11,734 bases of DNA from CAYRJA01 sp964424455. Lineage in GTDB: Bacteria > Bacteroidota > Bacteroidia > Chitinophagales > UBA10324. Shown piece by piece: positions 1 to 8,540 of the stretch (position 1 is the stretch's first letter; each line of letters starts with the position of its first letter). A program made the translations under genes and the position numbers. Below the pieces are notes generated by a model, which was not told the origin of the DNA, did not search any database, and was given only the letters and a program-made list of their open reading frames with translations. The stretch covers positions 1-11,734 of the forward strand of contig CAYRJA010000102.1 in NCBI GenBank assembly GCA_964424455.1, in the 5' to 3' direction.

Positions 1-8
1 TTTTATTT

Positions 9-191
9 GTCATTCCGAACGCAGTGAGGAATCTGTCTGTTTAGTGATGAGATTCTTCGCTGCGCTCAGAATGACAGCGTTTTTCTCGTTATGCTGACGA
101 AGAAAGCATCCGCTCATTTATCCTGTCATGCCGAGGAACGAGACATCTCAGTTTTCAATGATGAGATTCTTCGCTGCGCTCAGAATGACAG
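9..191. repeat. Cluster of REP-like intergenic repeats
   Basis: At least five copies or half-copies of one degenerate family lie head to tail or inverted. They include a GTCATTCCGAACGCAGTGAG-type unit at 9-37, an inverted unit at 46-77, ATGCTGACGAAGAAAGCATC near 91-110, a GTCATGCCGAGGAACGAGAC-type unit from 125, and an exact second copy of the 46-77 sequence at 160-191. The same 32-bp sequence occurs a third time at 9685-9716. Such repeats are common between genes in Bacteroidota. A reading frame through here (91-279) encodes only translated repeat and is not a gene. Confidence 0.85.
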
Positions 192-256
192 TCAAAACAA
201 AACAGAACAGAACCGACTCTTCGCTACCCTGTGTAACTACTGTAACACTATTCCTC

Positions 257-280
257 TTTACCTCACAGCAATGAGGTGAA
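257..280. other. Small hairpin in the leader region
   Basis: The arms TTTACCTCA and TGAGGTGAA can pair (one G-T) around a six-base loop CAGCAA. No run of T follows on the plus strand, so it does not look like an intrinsic terminator of the usual kind. It could be a leftover repeat or the end of an upstream transcript. Confidence 0.3.
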
Positions 281-291
281 ACTACAGACAG

Positions 292-323
292 ATTGGATTT
301 TGTTTATTTTATTAACAAGTTTG
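292..323 (+). promoter_or_regulatory. Possible Bacteroidota-type promoter of the kinase gene
   Basis: CAAGTTTG at 316-323 matches five of six fixed positions of the Bacteroidota -7 box TAnnTTTG. ATTG at 292-295, 20 bases upstream, is a weak match to the -33 box TTTG. This would leave a very short leader before the ATG at 346. The match is by eye and weak. Confidence 0.2.
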
Positions 324-345
324 CAGTAGTGTTCACTTTAAAGAA

Positions 346-2295
346 ATGCTGAGATTGAAATTCCTGAAAGGTATTTTACTGATTATTTTTTTTCAGGCAT
401 ATACTGCTGAAATCTCTTTTAGCCAAAGTCAGAAGAGAGTAGTTGATTCGCTTACGCAATTATTAATGATAGCAAAAGAGGATACCGCTAAGGTGAATCT
501 TCTTAATGCACTTTGCGCAGGAGAGTTTAAGCTAGCGAACTATGCTAAATCCATGAGTTATGCTAAAGAGGCTTTATCCCTTGCCCAAAAATTAGGATTT
601 CAGAGAGGGATAGGAAATAGCCTTGGTAATATAGCAAATGTATATACCCAATTAGGCAATGCTCCGGAGGCGATAGATAATTTGTTGAAAGCATTAAGCA
701 TCAGAGAAAAAATCAAGGACAAATTTGGTATTGCTGCAACTTACAATGATTTGGGTACAGCTTATCTGAACACGGGAGATTATCCTGCAGCGCTAAAATA
801 TTATTTTTTATCCTTGAAAATAGCAGAGCAGATAGCAGAGAAAAGATTAATGGCAATATTGTTAAACAATATTGGAAATATTTATCGCATTCAGAAAAAT
901 TACAATGAAGCATTAACCAATCATCAGATGGCTTTGCAATTAGCGAAAGAAATAGGCAATGAAAATATAGTTTGCTCCTGTTACAATTATATTGGAGCTG
1001 TTTATGCGCTGAAAGGTGATTATGAAGAGGCGTTGAAGAACTTTAATCTTTATTTAGAGAAGGCAGAGCAGTTGGGAAAGAAGCAGAGCATTGCAGAGGC
1101 GTATAATAATATCGGCTATATCTATTCAGCTAAGAAGGATTATCATAAAGCAGTAGAAAATTATTTAAACGCTTTAAAAATACATGAGGAAACCAAAGAC
1201 AAAAGATCTATGGCTATTGCCTATGATAATCTGGGTGCGACAGATGTTGTTGTCCGGCAGTATGATAAAGCAAGAGAGTATTTTAATAAAGGACTCGTGC
1301 TGTTTAAAGAAATCGGAAATAAGCAAGGTATTCGTGATAGCTACCTTCATCTGTCGCAGTTAGATAGTGTGTTAGGAAATAATGATAGTTCATACAGATA
1401 CTTTAAATTATATGTTCAGGTAAAAGACAGTATCATTAATGAAGAAACGAATAATCAACTTGCACGATTAAAAATTCAATACGAAACAGAGAAAAAAGAT
1501 AAAGAGATAGGAGTTAAAAATATGAAAATCGAAAAGCAGAAAGCAACTATATGGATTGTTATAATTGGTTTTGTTCTGTTACTTTCCTTTGCATTTGTTT
1601 ACTTTCGGATATACAATCAAAAAAAGAAAGCATCCTTTAAGCACGAAGTACTGGCAATAAAAATGCAGGCATTGCGGGCGCAGATGAACCCTCACTTTAC
1701 TTTTAACATTCTCAATTCCATCCAATACTATGCAGGCGAAAATGACATGAAAGCAGTGCAGCACTACCTGCGCCAGTTTGCCAAACTGATACGGATGATT
1801 CTTGATCAATCCCGTGCATCTTACATAACACTCGAACAGGAAATCAATATGCTGAAACTATACCTTGAACTGGAGAAGATGAGATTCGAGGAAAAGTTTA
1901 AATACACCCTTGTAACGGATGATAAATTAGAAATCAAAAAGATATTTATTCCCGGCATGTTGATTCAGCCCATTATAGAAAATGCAATCAAACATGGTAT
2001 CGAGCATAAAGAAGGAGAAGCGGTTATTGAAGTTTCTTTTTACTCAAGAAATTCGACTTTGATATGTACTGTAACAGATAACGGCATAGGTCGTGCAGAA
2101 GCCATGCGGCTACACAAGGAAGAACATCATCAGTCGCTTGCCACCTCAATTATTTCAGAAAGAATGGAGGCATTGAGTTCAATCTTTAATATTCATCTCG
2201 AATGTATCACTGAAGATTTAATGGATAGTGAAGGGCAACCGGCTGGTACGAGGGTTATTGTTGAAATACCGATAAACAATAACAATCAGGCATGA
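346..2295 (+). CDS. TPR-containing LytS-type sensor histidine kinase
   Basis: Membrane sensor kinase of the two-component pair with the next gene. Residues 1-26 form a signal peptide ending in a Ser/Gln-rich stretch. About six to seven TPR units fill residues 60-350, with recurring Y-N-x-[IL]-G-x-x-Y and D-Y-x-x-A-[LV] signatures. A charged, probably coiled segment covers 366-400, and one membrane helix spans about 401-420. The cytoplasmic half is a His_kinase (LytS/YpdA-like) module: the phospho-acceptor box QMNPHFTFNILNSI has His450, the N-box is QPIIENAIKHGI (540-551), and the ATP-binding glycine motif is DNGIGR (578-583), with a final GTRVIVEIP. The box has FTF where FIF or FLF is more usual. 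The TPR array should therefore lie in the periplasm as the sensing or protein-binding part; its ligand is unknown. ATG 346 is chosen because it gives an intact signal peptide. The response regulator follows after 113 bases. Confidence 0.95.
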   Translation: MLRLKFLKGILLIIFFQAYTAEISFSQSQKRVVDSLTQLLMIAKEDTAKVNLLNALCAGEFKLANYAKSMSYAKEALSLAQKLGFQRGIGNSLGNIANVYTQLGNAPEAIDNLLKALSIREKIKDKFGIAATYNDLGTAYLNTGDYPAALKYYFLSLKIAEQIAEKRLMAILLNNIGNIYRIQKNYNEALTNHQMALQLAKEIGNENIVCSCYNYIGAVYALKGDYEEALKNFNLYLEKAEQLGKKQSIAEAYNNIGYIYSAKKDYHKAVENYLNALKIHEETKDKRSMAIAYDNLGATDVVVRQYDKAREYFNKGLVLFKEIGNKQGIRDSYLHLSQLDSVLGNNDSSYRYFKLYVQVKDSIINEETNNQLARLKIQYETEKKDKEIGVKNMKIEKQKATIWIVIIGFVLLLSFAFVYFRIYNQKKKASFKHEVLAIKMQALRAQMNPHFTFNILNSIQYYAGENDMKAVQHYLRQFAKLIRMILDQSRASYITLEQEINMLKLYLELEKMRFEEKFKYTLVTDDKLEIKKIFIPGMLIQPIIENAIKHGIEHKEGEAVIEVSFYSRNSTLICTVTDNGIGRAEAMRLHKEEHHQSLATSIISERMEALSSIFNIHLECITEDLMDSEGQPAGTRVIVEIPINNNNQA

Positions 2296-2408
2296 GTCGG
2301 ATAAGTTTGAAATCGTTTTTAAGAAATAAAATTTATTTTGCCGTACTCGGTAAAAACAAGAATAAGGATAGTCAATAAACCGGAGGATTCATCAAACAAA
2401 TTTCATCA

Positions 2409-3176
2409 ATGATTACACAATCTGCTTCAACAAACAACGCTGCTAAAGAGATTAAAGCAATCATTGTAGATGATGAGAGAAAGGCAACAGTCGTTTTGCG
2501 TAAGCTGTTAAATGAATATCATCCGGAAATAAATATTGTGGCAGAAGCTTCGCGGGTAAAACAGGCAATGCAGATTATAGAAGAGCATAGCCCACAGTTA
2601 ATCTTTCTGGATATAGAAATGCCCGGCAGCAGCGGCTTTGATTTGTTAGAGCAAATACGAGGAAGAAATATCCATGTTGTTTTTGTTACAGCGCACAGTG
2701 AGTTTGCTATAAAAGCTTTCCGGTTTTCTGTAATAGACTATCTGTTGAAGCCGGTAGGCATAGAAGAACTCAGAGAAGCTGTTGAGAAAGTTAAAATTCA
2801 GATTGAAGCATTTACAGCGATGCCTGCTGAAAGTAAAAAGACAGCATCGTCAGCTATGCAAACATTGCGCATTCCCACCTTGGATGGAGTCATATTTGTT
2901 TATCTGGAAAACATCGTCAGAGTGGAAGCACGCGGAGCATATTCTAACATATATATAGATAGTGGAAAGCGCTATGTAGTTTCTCATCATCTTAAATTAC
3001 TTTTAGAACATCTTATTCCTCCTGCCTTTATGCGTATCCACCGTTCGCACATTATCAATATGGAGAAGGTAAAATCAGTTATCAGAAAAAACGGATTGTT
3101 TGTGGAGATGTCTGATGGAACTATGATTGAAGTAGCAAAGAGAAACAGAGTGGATTTTGTTAAAATGATAAATTAA
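2409..3176 (+). CDS. LytTR-family response regulator
   Basis: Cytoplasmic DNA-binding partner of the upstream kinase; 255 residues, normal for the family. The receiver domain covers about 15-132: acidic pair Asp21-Asp22, phosphorylation site Asp68 in FLDIEMPG, Thr94 in FVTAHS, and Lys114 in YLLKP. A linker (133-150) leads to a LytTR DNA-binding domain (about 152-255) with the typical core VRVEARGAYSNIYI and the FMRIHRSHIINMEKVKSV stretch. LytTR proteins bind pairs of ~9-bp direct repeats about two helical turns apart. Candidate sites of that kind lie 68 bases downstream of this gene and again near 11068. The 113-base gap from the kinase contains TTATTTTG (2333-2340), one base off a -7 box, so the gene may have its own promoter in addition to read-through. 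All key phosphotransfer residues are present. Confidence 0.95.
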   Translation: MITQSASTNNAAKEIKAIIVDDERKATVVLRKLLNEYHPEINIVAEASRVKQAMQIIEEHSPQLIFLDIEMPGSSGFDLLEQIRGRNIHVVFVTAHSEFAIKAFRFSVIDYLLKPVGIEELREAVEKVKIQIEAFTAMPAESKKTASSAMQTLRIPTLDGVIFVYLENIVRVEARGAYSNIYIDSGKRYVVSHHLKLLLEHLIPPAFMRIHRSHIINMEKVKSVIRKNGLFVEMSDGTMIEVAKRNRVDFVKMIN

Positions 3177-3243
3177 GTTAAAGAAGTTGCGCGCTCATTT
3201 CTCCGAAAGCTGTACACTTTTTTGTTATAGAATGACCTCTTTT

Positions 3244-3286
3244 TCCCGCTTGTAAACAAAATATGCCCGCTTATCAAATAGGTTGG
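3244..3286 (+). promoter_or_regulatory. Candidate LytTR operator and promoter (copy 1)
   Basis: Two nine-base direct repeats, CCCGCTTGT (3245-3253) and CCCGCTTAT (3266-3274), start 21 bases apart. Each fits seven of nine positions of the AgrA/ComE-type LytTR consensus [TA][AC][CA]GTTN[AG][TG], and the 12-base spacer is the known geometry. Five bases later TAGGTTGG (3279-3286) matches five of six positions of the TAnnTTTG -7 box, with no TTTG at -33, as expected of an activator-dependent promoter. The 36-base core at 3244-3279 recurs with three mismatches at 11067-11102. Binding by the neighbouring regulator is inferred. Confidence 0.45.
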
Positions 3287-3358
3287 AATAGTCCGTACAA
3301 AAATATTATCTCACATTCGGTAACCCCTCAAAGTGTAAAAGGCGACACTGAGAAAGAC

Positions 3359-3366
3359 TATATTTG
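3359..3366 (+). promoter_or_regulatory. Possible -7 box for the 3420 gene
   Basis: TATATTTG is a perfect match to the Bacteroidota -7 consensus TAnnTTTG and lies 53 bases before the start codon. No TTTG is seen at the -33 position, so this may be chance or an alternative start to the candidate at 3279-3286. Confidence 0.25.
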
Positions 3367-3419
3367 AAAAACGCTAAACACAACTTAACTGTTTTAGCAA
3401 ACGAAAAAATAAATTATAA

Positions 3420-5204
3420 ATGGAAAGAATAACAAACAGCAGAGTTCATCAGAAAGCAGGAAAAATATCTTTTTCATACCGGATTATATTTTTCAGTGTG
3501 ATTATTTTCTGCATAAGTAATTACAATACGGCTCGTGCGCAGGGAGATGATTGCAGCACAGCGCTGGTTTTGTCTAACGTAACTAACTTCTGCTCTGTAA
3601 GTGGCGCTTATACGAATATCGGCTCTACTGTCAGTCCGGTGAGTACGCCTAATTGCTGGAGCAATACAAATAATGATGTATGGTTTAAATTTACAACCAT
3701 TGGCTCTGATGTTAATCTGACCATCAATGGTAATAACGGAACTTTGACCAATCCAAGAGTCATGTTGTATTATACTACTGATTGCCTTACTCTTAATGAA
3801 CAGAGATGTGAGCAATCAGCAGTGAACAATATTCAAACGCTGTATAAAGGTGGACTGACTGTGGGATTACCCTATTACATCCGTGTAAGTTCTGATGATA
3901 CCGGAACTTTTCAACTATGTATCAACAGTTACACACCTGGGATAATAAACGGTCAGGATTGTGGAACTGCTTTTAGTCTTTGCAGTAAAGACGCAGTATC
4001 CGTTCCTCCATTGAGTGGACCGGGGTACGACTCCGATGAAGGCGCCGGCAGTTGCATAGATATTGGCACCCATCCGGTGGAATCCAATTCTATCTGGTAC
4101 ACATGGAAGGCGGCAAACAATGGCACCCTGATTTTTGATATTATTTCCAACACAGGTACAGACGATATAGATTTCGTACTATTTACCATGCCCGATGGTA
4201 ATTGTGCTGCAAAATCTTTAATCCGGTGTAATGCTGCGTCCTGTGCAGGGAGTACCGGCTTAAACATGGCATCTACCGACCTCAGTGAGCCGCCCGATTG
4301 CTATTATCCGAACAATGGATATGTCCGCTATGTGGACATGACAGCAGGTACCACCTATGGTTTACTGCTGAATAACTTCTCCAGTCCCGATGGCTTTACC
4401 ATTTCATTTGGAGGTACCGGTGATTTTCAGGGTGCGAATGTGAATGCGGGAACTGTTACAGCAAGCAGAGATACTGTTTGTTCCGGAAGCCCGGGATTTC
4501 TTACTCTTTCCAACAGCTTAGGAGGACCGATTCAATGGCAGTCTGCTTCGTTGTCCGGAAATTTTACGGACATCATTGCAGCCAATTCTGCTACCTATAT
4601 TACTCAACCCATGAATGAAACCACACGCTTCCGAACGGTAGTAGGATCGGGGGAATGTGCGGACACCTCTGCTGCTTTTTCGTTGGTGGTAAAACCCTCT
4701 CCTGTTGCTGCCTTTAATACGCAGATAAACGGATTGCAGGTGAACTATGATTCACAAGGAAGTTCAGGTGATATTACTACCTACGAATGGAACTTTGGCG
4801 ACGGCAATACTTCTACAGAACAAAACCCTGTTCACAGTTATAGTGCAGAAAGTGTTTACCATGTCTGCCTCAATGTGTTTAATGGCTCTAATTGTTCATT
4901 TACAATTTGCAAAGATGTGCAAGTAGGCGCTACAGGCGTAGCTTCATTCTCTCAGCAAAATAAATGGAAGATATACCCAACTGTAACAGAAAACAATATT
5001 TACATCACCGGAGAAAATACACAGAACATCAGAACAGTGGAATTGTACGATGTGTTAGGAAGAAGCAGAGAGATAAAGAACTATAAAGGAAACGGAAACA
5101 ATACGCTGCAAATGGATATTTCAGCATTTGCAGAAGGAGTGTATTACCTGAAAATAAAGACAAGCAGTACAGACTTTGTTCAGTCAATTATTAAAATGAA
5201 ATAG
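3420..5204 (+). CDS. Secreted PKD-domain protein with T9SS sorting domain
   Basis: A 594-residue cell-surface or secreted protein. The N-terminus has a basic stretch, a hydrophobic core (RIIFFSVIIFCIS, 21-33) and a likely cleavage after ARA at 38-40. Two Cys-rich beta-sandwich-like regions follow (about 42-172 and 178-335), each opening with a DC-x-T/G-A motif and holding a DVWFKF or SIWYTW core. Next come an Ig-like region (about 341-427) with DTVCSG and IQWQ motifs, a PKD domain (429-503) with YEWNFGDG and NPVHSY, and a type A T9SS C-terminal sorting domain (about 515-594) with KWKIYPTV, VELYDVLGR and FAEGVYYLKIKT. The ending implies export by the Sec pathway, then passage through T9SS with anchoring or release at the surface. 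The exact role is not visible; binding or adhesion is plausible from the domains. From residue 479 onward it is nearly identical to the end of the 5639-9572 gene. Confidence 0.93.
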   Translation: MERITNSRVHQKAGKISFSYRIIFFSVIIFCISNYNTARAQGDDCSTALVLSNVTNFCSVSGAYTNIGSTVSPVSTPNCWSNTNNDVWFKFTTIGSDVNLTINGNNGTLTNPRVMLYYTTDCLTLNEQRCEQSAVNNIQTLYKGGLTVGLPYYIRVSSDDTGTFQLCINSYTPGIINGQDCGTAFSLCSKDAVSVPPLSGPGYDSDEGAGSCIDIGTHPVESNSIWYTWKAANNGTLIFDIISNTGTDDIDFVLFTMPDGNCAAKSLIRCNAASCAGSTGLNMASTDLSEPPDCYYPNNGYVRYVDMTAGTTYGLLLNNFSSPDGFTISFGGTGDFQGANVNAGTVTASRDTVCSGSPGFLTLSNSLGGPIQWQSASLSGNFTDIIAANSATYITQPMNETTRFRTVVGSGECADTSAAFSLVVKPSPVAAFNTQINGLQVNYDSQGSSGDITTYEWNFGDGNTSTEQNPVHSYSAESVYHVCLNVFNGSNCSFTICKDVQVGATGVASFSQQNKWKIYPTVTENNIYITGENTQNIRTVELYDVLGRSREIKNYKGNGNNTLQMDISAFAEGVYYLKIKTSSTDFVQSIIKMK

Positions 5205-5207
5205 AAC
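4855..5207 (+). repeat. Homogenised PKD-end/T9SS sorting cassette, copy 1
   Basis: This 353-base block is colinear without gaps with 9223-9575 and differs at 15 positions by my count (about 96% identity). It covers the end of the PKD domain, the linker, the whole sorting domain and the stop codon. Weaker similarity continues past the stop into the adjacent REP-like repeat. Immediately upstream the two genes are clearly diverged. Confidence 0.9.
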
Positions 5208-5240
5208 TTTATGTGGCAGTTTCTTTTCATACACTCGCTG

Positions 5241-5309
5241 TTATTCCGGGCGGAGCTAAGAATCCGCTTATCCAATGCTGTCATTCAGAGCGCAGCGAAG
5301 AATCTGTCC
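5241..5309. repeat. REP-like repeats downstream of the 3420 gene
   Basis: A degenerate unit (TTATTCCGGGCGGAGCTAAG and following, from 5241) and a good unit GTCATTCAGAGCGCAGCGAA (from 5280) belong to the same family as the repeats at 9-191 and 9611-9716. The first unit aligns with the repeat that follows the stop codon of the 5639-9572 gene. Frames through this stretch in either direction are not genes. Confidence 0.75.
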
Positions 5310-5316
5310 AGTCCTG

Positions 5317-5513
5317 ATTACAAATTGAAGAATTACAAATTGCAAATTGCGTCTGACGAAAGACTCATGACGCATGACGAGTTGGAGAAGATTCCTCCAC
5401 GCCAACTTTGTGATTCTTTGTGTACTATTTTCTTTGTGTTTATTGTGGTAAAAAAAGAAGCCACAAAGTGCATAAAGGTTTTCACAAAGAACACTAAGAA
5501 TGACAGGGAGCGC
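5317..5513. repeat. Degenerate low-complexity intergenic repeats
   Basis: ATTACAAATTG occurs at 5317-5327 and 5332-5342, followed by a further CAAATTG. From about 5406 there are several CTTTGTG words, then TTGTGG (5443-5448), an A-rich loop, CCACAA (5461-5466) and inverted CACAAAG words. This makes a long imperfect inverted repeat. With the REP-like units it fills most of the 434 bases between the two surface genes, and no gene or clear promoter is seen there. Confidence 0.55.
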
Positions 5514-5638
5514 TGTCATCCGGACAAAGGAGGAATCCGCAAACAAATAACTCTAAAGCTCACAGAAAATATTCTGTGTCGTTTTCGCAACAATATTTCA
5601 ATACTTTCTTTAACCCATTACCAAACCCTTTTTTACTG

Positions 5639-8150
5639 ATGAAAAAACTACAACCACTTTACATTCTACCGTTCTTTCTGCTAATGATAATGGGTGGCAA
5701 AATCTATGGCGCTGACTACTACTGGGTGGGTGGCTCGGGCAATTGGAGTGATATAACGCATTGGGCAACTTCTTCGGGTGGTTCTGTTTTTCATACACAG
5801 ATTCCTACCTCTTCGGACAATGTATATTTCGATGCTAATTCGTTTAGTGCATCAGGGCAAATAGTCACTATTGATCAAACCCAGATATATTGTTTAAGCA
5901 TGAACTGGACAGGTGTTACCAATACTCCTGAACTGAGATCAACCAATCAAAGCAATGCGATTAACATCTATGGCTCTTTAACATTAGTTGCCAACATGAG
6001 TATTAACAATAATCAGTACCGGCTTGGTCCTGTTAATTTTTTATCTACCAACACCGGCAATACAATAACAACTGCCGGGTTGAATATGAATACCACTTTT
6101 ACTTTTAGTGGCATAGGTGGCGGATGGACACTGCAGGATGATTTGATACTGGGCACATTAAGCTTGTATGATGATAACGGAATCAATTTTTATAATGGCA
6201 GCTTGAATACCAACGGTAAAACTGTATCTGCAGCTTTTCTTAACTCCACCACTACCACGACCCGCACACTTACTTTAGGCGCTTCTACACTCAATCTTTC
6301 TTATCATACACAAAATCCAGGTGCGTGGAATATGGGTAGCGGGGCGGGCTTAACACTGAATGCCACATCTTCTACCATTAATATAACCTGTAATTCACAG
6401 GGATATTATCCTTATTTCTACGGAGGAGGCAAGACCTACAACAAGGTGTATTTTACAGGAGATTTGGGGAATGCTTTCGGTCGCATTTACGATGACAACA
6501 ACACCTTCAATGGCGATGTAAGTTTTGCTTCGGGGGGAAGTGTTCAAGGGAATAACAACACCTTTAAGGGGACGACCATCTTTTCTAAAAATGGTACTAT
6601 TACCAATAATAACAGTTTTAACAACCTGACTTTTACGTCAGGATACAGCTACACATTAACTGCAGGCAAAATCCAAACCATCACCGGTACATTCTCGGCG
6701 GCAGGTACCTGCACACAGGGTATAGTGATACAATCAAGTTCTGGTACACCAACTACTATCAGCAAATCGTCCGGAACGGTTACCCTCGATTATACTACAC
6801 TTATCAATATAACGGCTACGGGCGGCGCTTCTTTCACAGCAAATAATGCTACAGATGGAGGAGGCAACACCGGTTGGACAATTAACCTTCGACCTTCACA
6901 AGATTTATACTGGGTGGGCGGCACCGGCAACTGGAGCGATGGCAATCACTGGTCTCTTACAAGTGGCGGCGCGCCTTTCGGCTGTGCGCCGGGTAAAGGA
7001 GATAATGTGTATTTTGATGCCAACTCATTTTCTGCAAGCGGGCAGTCGGTTACTATAGATTTACCTGTTGTAAATTGTAAAAGTATGGACTGGACAGGCG
7101 CTGCTCATACTCCTCAGTTTGGAGCAACAGCCCAAACCGATGTACTTAACATCTACGGCTCTTTAACTTTAGTGAAAGACATGACCTTTGATTTGTACCG
7201 CATGCCACTCGTTAACTTTTTATCAACTAACACCGGCAATACGATAACCACTGCAGGGTTGAACATGAATACCACTTTCACCTTTAACGGTGTAGGTGGT
7301 GAATGGACATTTCAGGATGATTTGACATTGGGTGCATTAAGCGGAGTTGATGACAGAGGAATCTATTTCTATAACGGCAGTTTGAACACCAACGGTAAGA
7401 CTATCAAAACGCCTTTTTTTAACTCCAACACCACTACATCCCGCACACTTACTTTAGACGCTTCTACACTCAATCTTTCTTATCATACACAAAATCCAGG
7501 TGCGTGGAATATGGGTAGCGGGGCGGGCTTAACACTGAATGCCACATCTTCTACCATTAATATAACCTGTAATTCACAGGGATATTATCCTTATTTCTAC
7601 GGGGGAGGCAAGACCTATAACAAGGTGTATTTTACAGGAGATTTGGGAAATGCTTTTGGTCGGATCTACGATGATAACAACACCTTTAATGGTGATGTAA
7701 GTTTTGCTTCAGGAGGATATATTCAAGGGAATAACAATACCTTTAAGGGAACGACCACCTTTTCTAAAGACGGTACTATTATCAGTAGTAACGCTTTTAA
7801 CAACCTGACTTTCACGCCGGGCTACACTTATACTTTATCTGCGGGTAAAACCCAAACCATCACCGGTACATTCTCGGCTGCAGGTACCTGTGCAAAGGGC
7901 ATAGTCATACAATCGAGTACCGCTTCGCCCACCACTATCAGCAAAGTATCCGGCGCGGTTGTAGTCAGCTATGTTACGCTGACTAATGTGGCGGCTGCCG
8001 GCGGGGCTACTTTTACGGCAACCGGTTCTACAGACGGGGGCGGTAACAGTGGATGGACTATTAGCAGCGGCTCTTCTCAGGACTTATACTGGATAGGCGG
8101 CACCGGCAACTGGAGCGATGGCAATCACTGGTCTCTTACAAGTGGCGGCG
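5639..8150 (+). CDS. Large repeat-built surface protein, 5' part (runs into gap)
   Basis: First part of one gene that continues at 8253-9572. ATG 5639 gives a clean signal peptide (MKKLQPLYILPFFLLMIMGG, then cleavage near Ala25). A frame extension to GTG 5576 would put 21 extra residues before it and is unlikely. The mature part consists of very long units starting at residues 26, 422 and 815. Each opens with Y-W-[VI]-G-G-x-G-N-W-S-D-x-x-H-W, then a VYFDANSFSASGQ-V-TID block, an M-[DN]-W-T-G motif and Asn/Thr/Gly-rich beta-strand repeats. Each of the first two units closes with GGGN-x-GW. The make-up suggests a beta-rich extracellular stalk or adhesin; no catalytic motif is seen. The second and third openings are closely similar, and 144 bases inside units 1 and 2 are identical. 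The frame before the gap differs from that after it by one base, because the gap is a placeholder. With 813 missing bases the frame closes and the product would be about 1548 residues. Confidence 0.9.
5714..6901 (+). repeat. Internal unit 1 of the surface gene
   Basis: A 1188-base in-frame unit from DYYWVGGSGNWSD to the last residue before the next opening. It aligns with unit 2 apart from a net nine-base difference near 6000-6020. Positions 6280-6423 are identical to 7459-7602. Confidence 0.85.
6902..8080 (+). repeat. Internal unit 2 of the surface gene
   Basis: A 1179-base in-frame unit (393 codons) opening with DLYWVGGTGNWSDGNHW. It contains an APFGCAPGKGDN insert that replaces the HTQIPTSSDN of unit 1. 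Its first 70 bases nearly match the opening of unit 3, and its 7785 region nearly matches the sequence just after the gap. Confidence 0.85.
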
Positions 8151-8540
8151 NNNNNNNNNNNNNNNNNNNNNNNNNNNNNNNNNNNNNNNNNNNNNNNNNN
8201 NNNNNNNNNNNNNNNNNNNNNNNNNNNNNNNNNNNNNNNNNNNNNNNNNNGTAGTAACGCTTTTAACAACCTGACTTTCACGCCGGGCTACACTTATACT
8301 TTATCCGCGGGTAAAACACAAACCATTCATGGAGCGCTGAACATCAGCGGCACCGGCGGATTCCCGGTAAGGATTCAATCCAGCGCCGCCGGAACACCTG
8401 CCATATTTTACAAGGAGAGTGGAGTAGTCTGTGTGGACTATATCCGTCTGTCAGACAATACCGCTACCGGTGGCGCTACCTACTTTGCCGGAGCAAACAG
8501 TGAAGACATGGGCGGCAATACAGGTTGGAGTTTTACCGGC
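8081..8540 (+). repeat. Internal unit 3, interrupted by the gap
   Basis: The opening 70 bases are seen before the gap and the last ~290 bases after it, ending with GGNTGW near 8526. After TLSAGKTQTI the sequence departs from unit 2 (HGALNISGTGGF in place of TGTFSAAGTC), so this is the last unit. More than one unit may be hidden in the gap. Confidence 0.75.
8151..8250. other. Assembly gap (100 N placeholder)
   Basis: Exactly 100 N, the usual mark of a scaffold gap of unknown length. Flanks align to 6971 on the left and 7785 on the right of unit 2, so about 813 bases are missing, or 813 plus whole units of about 1179. Both numbers are multiples of three, so the reading frame would be continuous. 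The break most likely reflects failure to assemble a near-identical repeat. Confidence 0.95.

Noticed and set aside
91..279. 62-residue open frame on the plus strand
   Set aside because: It is the REP-like repeat cluster read as protein (CHAEERDIS, ILRCAQND), a common false gene in Bacteroidota.
2324..2339. AAATAAA/TTTATTT inverted repeat as a terminator between kinase and regulator
   Set aside because: Only AT pairs with a one-base loop; it could not form a stable terminator hairpin.
5263..5271. TCCGCTTAT as a LytTR half-site before the 5639 gene
   Set aside because: No second half-site lies 21 bases away on either side, and it is part of a REP-like repeat.
5576..5638. GTG start extending the surface gene by 21 residues
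   Set aside because: The extension puts a non-hydrophobic stretch before a clear signal peptide, and the paralogue supports the MKKLQ start.
5211..5639. Open frames on both strands between the two surface genes
   Set aside because: They read through REP-like and CTTTGTG repeats, have no domain, and one overlaps the start of the real gene.
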